Shown piece after piece: positions 38,038-44,430 of a stretch of DNA of 47,004 bases. Numbering within the stretch: position 1 is the first letter of the stretch; each line of letters begins with the position of its first letter. A program made the translations under genes and the position numbers. Origin of the DNA: a virus; the IMG/VR virus record IMGVR_UViG_3300009550_000023, positions 1-47,004 of that record. One strand, given 5' to 3'. The notes below the pieces were generated by a model. The model worked only from the letters and a program-made list of their open reading frames with translations, did no database searches and was not told where the DNA came from.

Positions 38038-39385
38038 AAAATTCCTCCAAACTGTTTGTATTTAAATCTTGTATTTTTGTATGTACAATTCTTTTCTTCT
38101 TTTCAAAATAACTTAATTGTTGTTCAATTACTTCTTTAGCACCAAATGCTGGAATATTGTTATTTAAAATATTGTTAAAAGTATCTATAGCGTTCGTACC
38201 AAAGCATTTTTCAATCAATTGAGTCACTGACATTTTATCTGTTTGCTTTCCTACGGACTCAATATGTTTTAACATAGGTGGTATTACATTAGATGCATCA
38301 GCTTCCTGTCTGAGAAACTGAATACCATTATCCAAATAATCATTATACATTGTTTCATTATTTGATAATTCATGTATTTTATCTTTTGTCTCATTTAAAT
38401 CTTCTCTATTGGACCATATAGCAATTGGATTAGATATAAACGTTGAACCATCTTCAGCTATGTTGTTCATTCCATAATCATAATCAAATACTGGAACTGT
38501 ACCTACAGCAATTATTTCCATTTGCGCATATTCAAACCTATCGCCATAGTTATGTCTTTCCTTTGGAAGATTATATCCACTATAACCAAACAATGAATTT
38601 GAGATTAAGTTCATACCATCTTCATATTCATAAGGACCAAAGCTTTCGCATATATCGCTATCATAATTATAACCATCAAACTTATCAGTCCATTTTGTTA
38701 TATCGATAATATCAAACTTAGCACCTATAGACCTTTCAATACCATGAATAGAGTAATGGAAATCTTTATCTAAGTTATACATTTCAACCATTCTTTTAGG
38801 GTCTTTCATTGTTGTCCAACGACTTGCGTATATACAACTTTTTCTTTTATCTTTAAAGGGTACCCAATACTTTTCATAATCAGAAACAGTAAAAGGTAAT
38901 TTCATACGAGCAATCCTTTCACCTAGTTTTTTATCAGTTAAAATGTTTGATATATCTTGAGCATAAGTTGTTGTAGTAGAAAAGTTAAATACAATATCAC
39001 ATGCATTTGCTATAGGAATGTGAATTGGTATTCTATCAAAATTCATTCTCTTAATCTCATGCATCATACCAACAAGGATTGGTTTCTCTATTTTAAGAAC
39101 TAAATCTTCAAAGAAACTTTTTACTGTAGATTGGTTGTGCAAAGGACTAGGATAAGAGTTAAGCATAACAATATCATAATTCTCATTTAATTTTTTTCCT
39201 ATGTCAGGTATTTCATCAGCTTTGAAAGATATAGAATTTTTTATATGACCACCTGAACGAGTGAATCCTCTTTCTTGTAAATCATATATGTCTACATCAT
39301 TAGGCATATATCTTTGGAATTCATATCCAAATTTTTCTACACCACAACCATCAAGGCCTTTTCCAAATACTATTGCAATTTTCAT
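38030..39385 (-). CDS. agt: DNA alpha-glucosyltransferase-like enzyme (T4 AGT type) with clamp-binding-like tail
   Basis: T4 AGT transfers glucose from UDP-glucose to hydroxymethylcytosine in DNA. The N-terminus GKGLDGCGVEKFGYEF matches, as I recall it, T4 AGT (ARGLEGCGVTKFSLEQ), and RGFTRSGGH matches KSFTRTSSH. The donor-site region YAQMEIIAVGTVPVFDY matches the AGT block LELGACGTIPVF. Length is 451 aa (T4 AGT about 400). The protein ends NTNSLEEFFG; the phage polymerase here ends NLEDFFG, a clamp-binding peptide, and T4 AGT is known to interact with clamp gp45. The -10 box lies 8 bases before the ATG. Activity is inferred. Confidence 0.75.
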   Translation of the reverse strand: MKIAIVFGKGLDGCGVEKFGYEFQRYMPNDVDIYDLQERGFTRSGGHIKNSISFKADEIPDIGKKLNENYDIVMLNSYPSPLHNQSTVKSFFEDLVLKIEKPILVGMMHEIKRMNFDRIPIHIPIANACDIVFNFSTTTTYAQDISNILTDKKLGERIARMKLPFTVSDYEKYWVPFKDKRKSCIYASRWTTMKDPKRMVEMYNLDKDFHYSIHGIERSIGAKFDIIDITKWTDKFDGYNYDSDICESFGPYEYEDGMNLISNSLFGYSGYNLPKERHNYGDRFEYAQMEIIAVGTVPVFDYDYGMNNIAEDGSTFISNPIAIWSNREDLNETKDKIHELSNNETMYNDYLDNGIQFLRQEADASNVIPPMLKHIESVGKQTDKMSVTQLIEKCFGTNAIDTFNNILNNNIPAFGAKEVIEQQLSYFEKKKRIVHTKIQDLNTNSLEEFFG

Positions 39386-39393
39386 ATAGTTAT

Positions 39394-39422
39394 ATTATAA
39401 CATAAAATCAGTGATTTGTACA
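39394..39422 (-). promoter_or_regulatory. Extended -10 sigma70-like promoter inside the end of a glycosyltransferase gene
   Basis: Minus strand: -35 TGTACA (39417-39422), 17-base spacer ending TGT, -10 TATAAT (39394-39399). It encodes the last residues (ITDFML) of the gene at 39395-40234 and serves the AGT-like gene. Confidence 0.85.
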
Positions 39423-40234
39423 CTGTTATTTTCTAAATCTTTCAAATGTTTAGGTACTCCAGTTGGTTGTACCTTGAGATTAATCTTACGATTATGTGTT
39501 TTATCCTTCATATTTACTAACTTAATATGTTTAGGATATAGTTTGTTGAGCTCGCTCGCGGCCGTATGCATGACGTCCGCGTGACGCGCGGCAGCATTAC
39601 CACCTTCTTTTTCTTTACCAATGACTAATTGCCATTTAGTTATATAAAAATTATTAAATCCTTTTTGAATCGCACTACAAAATGCTGCTACATCTTCATA
39701 ATATTTTACTTTTGTATAACCTAAATCGTCAGCTGTTAATTGTTCTAAATTTATAAAAGAACTAAAAGCTCCCCAACGATTTAATCCTATAGGAAATATA
39801 TCTTTACCTTTGACAAAGGTTGCAGTAGCGATTACACCAAATGGCATATCCTCTAATAATCCAATTGAATAATTAATTAAATCATAGAACGATTCTTCTG
39901 ATAATTCCTTTTCTTTTATTACGTAATCTTTCTCATCAGTAATATGGCAAGGGACTATTTTAATATCATCATCCATCATCCAAATTTTTTCACCAGCAAA
40001 ATGTTCACATATAGCATGTCTTTTTTCTGGTATACCTGAATCTTTAGGTACGTTAAGTGGAACTAAGTTTACACCTGGATAATCAACTGTAATTTTTTTA
40101 TAGCGTTCCATTTCTGATACATCTCTTCTTATACAAACATAAACTCTTCTATAAAAACTTTCTGGAATCCAGCCATTTTCTAATACATCAATTTTACCAT
40201 CGACTCTACCATAAGTTGGTATAACTATTTTCAT
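39395..40234 (-). CDS. GT-A fold glycosyltransferase
   Basis: The 279-residue protein has a GT-A nucleotide-sugar start (VIPTYGRVDGKIDVLENGWI) and the metal-binding DxD in IWMMDDDIKI. EKRHAICEHF and KYYEDVAAFCSAIQKGFN are further family-like blocks. It could add a second sugar, or be a TET/JBP-associated glycosyltransferase-like enzyme of the DNA-hypermodification kind. It lies between the AGT-like gene and the dCMP enzymes, so the DNA base is a likely acceptor, though cell-surface sugars cannot be excluded. Its final codons double as the promoter at 39394-39422. Confidence 0.75.
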   Translation of the reverse strand: MKIVIPTYGRVDGKIDVLENGWIPESFYRRVYVCIRRDVSEMERYKKITVDYPGVNLVPLNVPKDSGIPEKRHAICEHFAGEKIWMMDDDIKIVPCHITDEKDYVIKEKELSEESFYDLINYSIGLLEDMPFGVIATATFVKGKDIFPIGLNRWGAFSSFINLEQLTADDLGYTKVKYYEDVAAFCSAIQKGFNNFYITKWQLVIGKEKEGGNAAARHADVMHTAASELNKLYPKHIKLVNMKDKTHNRKINLKVQPTGVPKHLKDLENNSVQITDFML

Positions 40235-40530
40235 AAAATATATTCCATTAATATTGTTCTAAATAATAATACAGCTCCAGCACCATTCAACATTATAAGA
40301 GCTCTGTCTTTCCAAAGGAAACTAACGATTAACCATAATAAGACACCTATGAAGGATAACATAACATCCCACATAGCAAATTCTGGTATACCTCTCATTC
40401 CCATACCTGCTAATACAAATGATGAGGCAACCCATTTAATATACCAATCGGCAGTATATTTTGGTGTTGCACTTTTATATATACGATTTGAATTAGCTAA
40501 CTCTTCTTTACTATACTTCTGCGAACTCAT
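40231..40530 (-). CDS. Membrane protein with about three TM helices (DUF6552-like)
   Basis: The start taken is the ATG at 40528-40530 (MSSQKYSKEELANSN). The 99-residue product has hydrophobic segments WVASSFVLAGMGMRGIP, MLSFIGVLLWLIVSFLW and ALIMLNGAGAVLLF. From memory, RGIPxxxxxDxxLSxIG is a recurrent block of T4-like phage membrane proteins (DUF6552). Role unknown. It overlaps both neighbouring genes. Confidence 0.65.
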   Translation of the reverse strand: MSSQKYSKEELANSNRIYKSATPKYTADWYIKWVASSFVLAGMGMRGIPEFAMWDVMLSFIGVLLWLIVSFLWKDRALIMLNGAGAVLLFRTILMEYIL

Positions 40531-40951
40531 ATTTAATTCCCGCTTCTTTAAAAATTTCATCTGTTTTTCCTATTGCTTCTTTCCATCTATCAGGAGTATT
40601 ACGAGAGATTGCTACTACTCTTTTTACACCTGCTTGTATTATTCCTAAAGCACAATCACCACAAACTGGTAAACCATAAATATATAATGTGGAATCTTTT
40701 AATGATATTCCATTCTCAGCTGCATTGTATATGCAATTCATTTCTGCATGTACAACGTACTGATACTTTATTTCTCTTACTCTTAATCTTGCTTCAGTAT
40801 CTTCTATCCCTTTAGGAAATCCATTATAACCTGTGGATAGTATTTTTCTATTTCTTACAGCGATTGCACCAATTTGTCTACTTGGGTCTTTACTCCATGT
40901 TGATACTAATTGAGATATCTCTACAAATCTTTTATCCCACTTACTTAACAA
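40511..40951 (-). CDS. cd: dCMP deaminase
   Basis: It converts dCMP to dUMP for thymidylate synthesis. Zinc and catalytic residues are in HAEMNCIYNAAENG (His, Glu) and PVCGDCALGI (two Cys). STGYNGFPKG is the usual substrate loop. The start used is a TTG at 40949-40951 giving MLSKWDKRFVEISQLVS, because relatives begin M-SKWD.RF and GAGAGG lies 10 bases upstream; an ATG at 40969 is the alternative. Length is 146 aa. It overlaps the hydroxymethylase gene, which uses the same dCMP pool. Confidence 0.9.
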   Translation of the reverse strand: MLSKWDKRFVEISQLVSTWSKDPSRQIGAIAVRNRKILSTGYNGFPKGIEDTEARLRVREIKYQYVVHAEMNCIYNAAENGISLKDSTLYIYGLPVCGDCALGIIQAGVKRVVAISRNTPDRWKEAIGKTDEIFKEAGIKYEFAEV

Positions 40952-41624
40952 GATCGAAATGCCTCTCATAAACATGCAAGTTTTGTACTTGCCAATGGAT
41001 ATCACCTTTTTCTAAAGGTTCCAATGTATCAAATATTCTTAAATCACTAATCAACTGATTCCTTACATACTCTTGCCAAGCAAAATCATTCTTATATCCA
41101 AACACTACATCATTACTTCTCATTTGAACTACACAATGTAATTTATTATCTCTAATATAATATGTCACAGCATTTGTACATATAAAATCATTCTTACCAT
41201 TTTCTTTATACTCTTGCCAGATACTTGGACGTTGATATATCATTGATGCTCTACGAGAATCAGGATTTATTTCCATTAACTCATGTAAAACTTGTTCGTA
41301 TTGATTATGATACTTATTAGCATAGATTAATAATCCATAATTAGAATTAATTTCACCATGTTCATTAGCTGAATATTCCCAGGCTTGAGGAGCTCTTTGC
41401 GATTTCCTATCACCCCATATATCTTTGATGTTAGTTGACATTGATTCATACCAATCTAATTCATCACTTACATATTGGTGATTTACTTCACCAAAGATTG
41501 TTGGTTTATCAGCAATAAAGGATGCACCAATTAGTTCAATAGTTTTTTGACCGGTTTTATCGGTTGTAAAGTTTTCTATTTTTAATTGATTAATAAAGTG
41601 TTTTTTAATATCAGACGTTATCAT
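40941..41624 (-). CDS. 42: Thymidylate-synthase-fold enzyme, probable dCMP hydroxymethylase (T4 gp42 type)
   Basis: These enzymes add a one-carbon group from methylene-THF to the pyrimidine C5. Residues line up with E. coli TS at a constant offset of +3: Cys149 (ICTNA; TS Cys146), Arg169, Ser170 and Asp172 (QMRSNDV; TS Arg166, Ser167, Asp169) and Asp180 (KNDFAW; TS Asn177). His217 and Tyr219 (LHVYERH) match TS His207 and Tyr209. Asn177 selects dUMP in TS, while T4 hydroxymethylase has Asp there, so the substrate is most likely dCMP. Length is 227 aa (T4 gp42: 246). Neighbouring dCMP deaminase and AGT-like genes fit. Confidence 0.82.
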   Translation of the reverse strand: MITSDIKKHFINQLKIENFTTDKTGQKTIELIGASFIADKPTIFGEVNHQYVSDELDWYESMSTNIKDIWGDRKSQRAPQAWEYSANEHGEINSNYGLLIYANKYHNQYEQVLHELMEINPDSRRASMIYQRPSIWQEYKENGKNDFICTNAVTYYIRDNKLHCVVQMRSNDVVFGYKNDFAWQEYVRNQLISDLRIFDTLEPLEKGDIHWQVQNLHVYERHFDLVK

Positions 41625-41955
41625 CTCTTTTAGTCCCTAGCTTTTTTGTTTGATTAAACATATCTTTTGAAGGGTCTTGGCCTTCCATTTTACCACGTAA
41701 ATATGCAACACAAAAGGATGCATAGTTAATTAAATCTTTGTAGGAATCTTCTAAGGATTCAAAGTTTGGTTCTTTACCTGATTCAAGCAAAGATGTGGCT
41801 CTGATTAGTTTACCTAAACAAGCATCATGCAAGGTATCAATACCTCTACGATAATGCATAGCTTGGGTTATAGAACTATTATCACTTTGATAATCGGCTG
41901 ATTTTTTAGCTTGCAGTTCAGCACATTCCTGCAGTACTTTCATACTTTCTCTCAT
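41611..41955 (-). CDS. DUF1599-like nucleotide-modification-associated protein
   Basis: The 114-residue helical protein has LQECAELQAKKSADYQS, then KLIRATSLLESGKEPNFESL and EDSYKDLINYASFCVAYLRG. These are the blocks of a phage family (DUF1599, which I believe has also been called nucleotide-modification-associated domain) often found with base-modification genes. Biochemical role unknown. It starts the unit after promoter 41976-42004 and has a GGAG ribosome site. Confidence 0.65.
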   Translation of the reverse strand: MRESMKVLQECAELQAKKSADYQSDNSSITQAMHYRRGIDTLHDACLGKLIRATSLLESGKEPNFESLEDSYKDLINYASFCVAYLRGKMEGQDPSKDMFNQTKKLGTKRDDNV

Positions 41956-41975
41956 AATTTACTCCATAATTATCT

Positions 41976-42004
41976 ATTATATCACATTTCACTGTAAATG
42001 TAAA
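41976..42004 (-). promoter_or_regulatory. Extended -10 sigma70-like promoter
   Basis: Minus strand: -35 TTTACA (41999-42004), 17-base spacer ending TGA, -10 TATAAT (41976-41981). The leader to the ATG at 41955 contains a GGAG site. It serves the hydroxymethylase unit. Confidence 0.85.
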
Positions 42005-42005
42005 C

Positions 42006-42482
42006 TTATTTTTTAATTTCTTTTCCATACTTATTGAGCTCGGGAAGTTCAACTCCTCGCTCTAATAATACCTTTCGATTTTCCAAATGTTTTGCTTCTA
42101 TGTCTTCTTTTGATTGTCCATAGTATGCTACTCCATATCCATCCTTAATCATTTCTTGATTAAGATTAAATTCAGTCTCGTAAACTGGATGTCCTTCTTG
42201 TTCAGTTATAAAAAACTCTCCAAGTATTCTACCATATTTACCTTTATCCAAAGAGGTTTTTAATTTGTATTTCTCACCTAACTTGAGATATTTTTGAACA
42301 TATTTTTTAGAAGCTAAACCAAATTTCTTTTCTTCTAAATCTCTTGTTCTTGACTCAGGTGTATCTATACCTAACATTCTTACTCTTTGTTTTACATATG
42401 CCATTCCAAAACCAAGGTCGATATCTACATCAACCGTATCTCCATCTACTACTCTAAGTATTTTTGCGTTATATTCAAACAT
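42006..42482 (-). CDS. Staphylococcal-nuclease-like (thermonuclease) protein
   Basis: The SNase fold motifs are clear: VVDGDTVDVDIDLGF (calcium Asp), RVRMLGIDTPES (Arg35 and Glu43 equivalents), and KGKYGRILGEFF (Arg87 equivalent). Length is 158 aa. It has no signal peptide, so it works inside the cell, on RNA or DNA (possibly host DNA breakdown). SNase genes are frequent in marine T4-like phages. Confidence 0.88.
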   Translation of the reverse strand: MFEYNAKILRVVDGDTVDVDIDLGFGMAYVKQRVRMLGIDTPESRTRDLEEKKFGLASKKYVQKYLKLGEKYKLKTSLDKGKYGRILGEFFITEQEGHPVYETEFNLNQEMIKDGYGVAYYGQSKEDIEAKHLENRKVLLERGVELPELNKYGKEIKK

Positions 42483-42490
42483 GTTTTTAC

Positions 42491-43408
42491 CTATATATTA
42501 TTTCTAAAAACGAACTCTATTGCACGTTCGGCTTCCTTTTCTATATCTCTCTTAGCATACCAACTACCAGTATCGCTATCCAATTGTCTACATAAGTATT
42601 CAACTTCTTTTGCTGTAATAGGATAACCTTTAGCCATTGCATTTCCAGCAGTACTTACCATGATTTGATATAGTTTCGCATACCAACCTGTATCAGTTAT
42701 TCCTTTGTACTCTTCAATTTGTTTCTTATTAACAAAAGGACAATCATCATAATTAGTCCAACTAAAATTGGTATTTTGAAGTTGACCTTTTCTATGTTCG
42801 ATTAATCCTTTTTGAATTGCATCAGGTAATCGATTAAAAAAGCCTTCTTGTCTATTTATATATGGATGTTTCCCCATCAGTTCTACTGGGTCCATTTGTG
42901 TACCTTCATGAGTAAAGATAAAGTTATTTGCATTTTCATATTGATTGGGTATATAATACATACGTGATAAATCTTTTGTTTGTGCATCAGATGCATCTAA
43001 AAATTCTTTATTCAAAGCATACCAAAAATGTTTAATGTCATCTTTAAGAACTGGATATCTTAAATCAAATACTAAACGAAACTTTGGTGATTCTTTTGTA
43101 GATGATGCTGTTGAATAACATACGTACTTATAATCAGGATAAGTTTTTTCAATAGTTCTTATATCACCTTTATAATCATCAATATCTAAAGCGGCCCAAC
43201 CACCCCAACCAACAACATTAGCATTGGCTCTTGTGGTACCTGGCTCATAAGTAGCAGGTGATATTAAAGGTGCTTCCTTTTTAGTAGGATACTTATCATC
43301 ACTAGCTAACTTATATAATACACCAGCAAACTCATCAAAAGAACTATAATCCATTCTCTTATGAGTTTTGTTATCGTATATATTATCAAATATCGTTAAA
43401 CTTACCAT
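42491..43408 (-). CDS. Primase-like protein (possible archaeo-eukaryotic primase fold)
   Basis: The 305-residue protein has WAALDIDDYKGDI (an acidic pair), VCYSTASSTKESPKFRLVFD (Ser/Thr loop then R/H-type strand) and a later LSRMYYIPNQY block. This is the pattern of AEP/Prim-Pol or VirE-N-like domains (D-x-D, sxH/STxS loop, R). It might act as the priming enzyme or a DNA polymerase of a small type; gp61-type primase motifs are not visible in the window. The N-terminal and C-terminal helical parts are unassigned. Confidence 0.6.
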   Translation of the reverse strand: MVSLTIFDNIYDNKTHKRMDYSSFDEFAGVLYKLASDDKYPTKKEAPLISPATYEPGTTRANANVVGWGGWAALDIDDYKGDIRTIEKTYPDYKYVCYSTASSTKESPKFRLVFDLRYPVLKDDIKHFWYALNKEFLDASDAQTKDLSRMYYIPNQYENANNFIFTHEGTQMDPVELMGKHPYINRQEGFFNRLPDAIQKGLIEHRKGQLQNTNFSWTNYDDCPFVNKKQIEEYKGITDTGWYAKLYQIMVSTAGNAMAKGYPITAKEVEYLCRQLDSDTGSWYAKRDIEKEAERAIEFVFRNNI

Positions 43409-43787
43409 GGTTTCCTATATGACTTGGTGCTTCCCAATCTTCTGGTTTTGCTAAATCAGGTAATCCAAGTGGGTTTGGTCTTGATTCTTTAATTCCTACA
43501 TTCTTTCTCATGTTTGCATATAATACTTCATCCCATGCTTTGTATGGGTCAACACCATAAGCATCTAGAGTACCAATTGCTACAACACATAAATCAATTA
43601 AACCATCCACAATCTCTTCAGCATCTTTACGTTGATACGCAGCTTGTGTTTCATCTAATTCTTCTTGTAGGAAATTAATTCTAAACTTTAAAAATTCATT
43701 TAACTTTTCTTTATTAGCATCAACCCAATCACGAGTTTGATACTTAGTTTGCATATCATGAATATCTTTTACCCAGTCTTTGCTCAT
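43386..43787 (-). CDS. All-alpha NTP pyrophosphohydrolase (MazG-like)
   Basis: The 133-residue protein carries the metal-binding motif FLQEELDETQAAYQ...EEIVDGLIDLCVVAIG (given in parts: EELDE and EEIVDGLID), the ExxE-12-28-ExxD pattern of MazG/HisE/dimeric dUTPase proteins. It hydrolyses NTPs to NMP and pyrophosphate. In T4 the dCTPase gp56 keeps normal dCTP out of phage DNA; this enzyme could do that for the hydroxymethylation pathway. Specificity not shown by sequence. Confidence 0.8.
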   Translation of the reverse strand: MSKDWVKDIHDMQTKYQTRDWVDANKEKLNEFLKFRINFLQEELDETQAAYQRKDAEEIVDGLIDLCVVAIGTLDAYGVDPYKAWDEVLYANMRKNVGIKESRPNPLGLPDLAKPEDWEAPSHIGNHGKFNDI

Positions 43788-44068
43788 ACTATGATGTCCT
43801 TTTTAGGTGTCATGATTCTACTGCCAACTCCTTTTACTTGGTCCACTAATGAATCAAGTGGGTCTACAATAAACATAACAAATTGTCTATCAATGGTTAT
43901 ACCTTCTTTTGCTTTGGTATATGGCATGAAAGGAATGAATCCAATCTTACCAGGTTCCGGTGCAAAGAGAGCATGACCATCTTTAATTGTAATAGTTTCA
44001 GAAGATGATTCGTCAACTTGACCAATGACCTCTTCACCATTACTTAGTCTTACTAATTTATATTCCAT
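43784..44068 (-). CDS. Sm-like small beta-barrel protein
   Basis: The 94-residue protein begins MEYKLVRLSNGEEVIGQVDE, the strand-turn-strand look of Sm/Lsm-type barrels, and continues with IGFIPFMPYTKAKEGITID and FVMFIVDPLDSLVDQV. Similar proteins are conserved in T4-like cyanophages at this place, from memory. It may bind RNA or act as a fork accessory; not established. The ATG has an AGAGG site and the promoter 44088-44116. Confidence 0.6.
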   Translation of the reverse strand: MEYKLVRLSNGEEVIGQVDESSSETITIKDGHALFAPEPGKIGFIPFMPYTKAKEGITIDRQFVMFIVDPLDSLVDQVKGVGSRIMTPKKDIIV

Positions 44069-44087
44069 TTTTTTTTCCTCTTGGTAT

Positions 44088-44116
44088 ATTATAACACATT
44101 TCTGCGTAAATGTAAA
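44088..44116 (-). promoter_or_regulatory. Extended -10 sigma70-like promoter inside the end of the UDG-like gene
   Basis: Minus strand: -35 TTTACA (44111-44116), 17-base spacer ending TGT, -10 TATAAT (44088-44093). Almost the whole promoter is coding sequence for the last residues (YLHLRRNVL) of the gene at 44089. Confidence 0.86.
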
Positions 44117-44430
44117 TAGTTATTTAATTTATTTACAGTATCAATCTCAGTTTGTGGATTGTTCCATTGCCTGTTTAATCTACTTGGATGTGGTATCTTA
44201 CAATGTTCGACACCTAATCTCTTTAGATATTCAGAGGCTACATTTCCTAAAGCCACTATGTGAGAGTATTTATACGATTGTTCTACAGTAAATATAACTT
44301 CATCTTCTAAGTTATAGATATTAGTCCAATCATATTCTTCCTTTATCCAACCATTAACTCTATTCCAAGTAGTTGATTTGGATTTATCTACTAAACCAGG
44401 TTTCTGTCCTACAACTAATATATTAGCCAA
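44089..44430 (-). CDS. Uracil-DNA-glycosylase-fold protein
   Basis: The 113-residue protein shows UDG-superfamily features: ILVVGQKPGLVD at the start (GxxPG water-activating loop) and IVALGNVASEYLKRLG, followed by KIPHPSRLNRQW, with the HPS motif that contacts DNA. It is shorter than normal UDGs (about 200 aa), so it may be a minimal or inactive member. It overlaps the DNA polymerase gene by 8 bases. Possible roles are uracil repair, or binding and protecting modified bases. Confidence 0.65.
   Translation of the reverse strand: MANILVVGQKPGLVDKSKSTTWNRVNGWIKEEYDWTNIYNLEDEVIFTVEQSYKYSHIVALGNVASEYLKRLGVEHCKIPHPSRLNRQWNNPQTEIDTVNKLNNYLHLRRNVL

Noticed and set aside
40573-40815. Plus-strand frame opposite the dCMP deaminase
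   Set aside because: No support beyond length; deaminase zinc motifs on the minus strand are clear.
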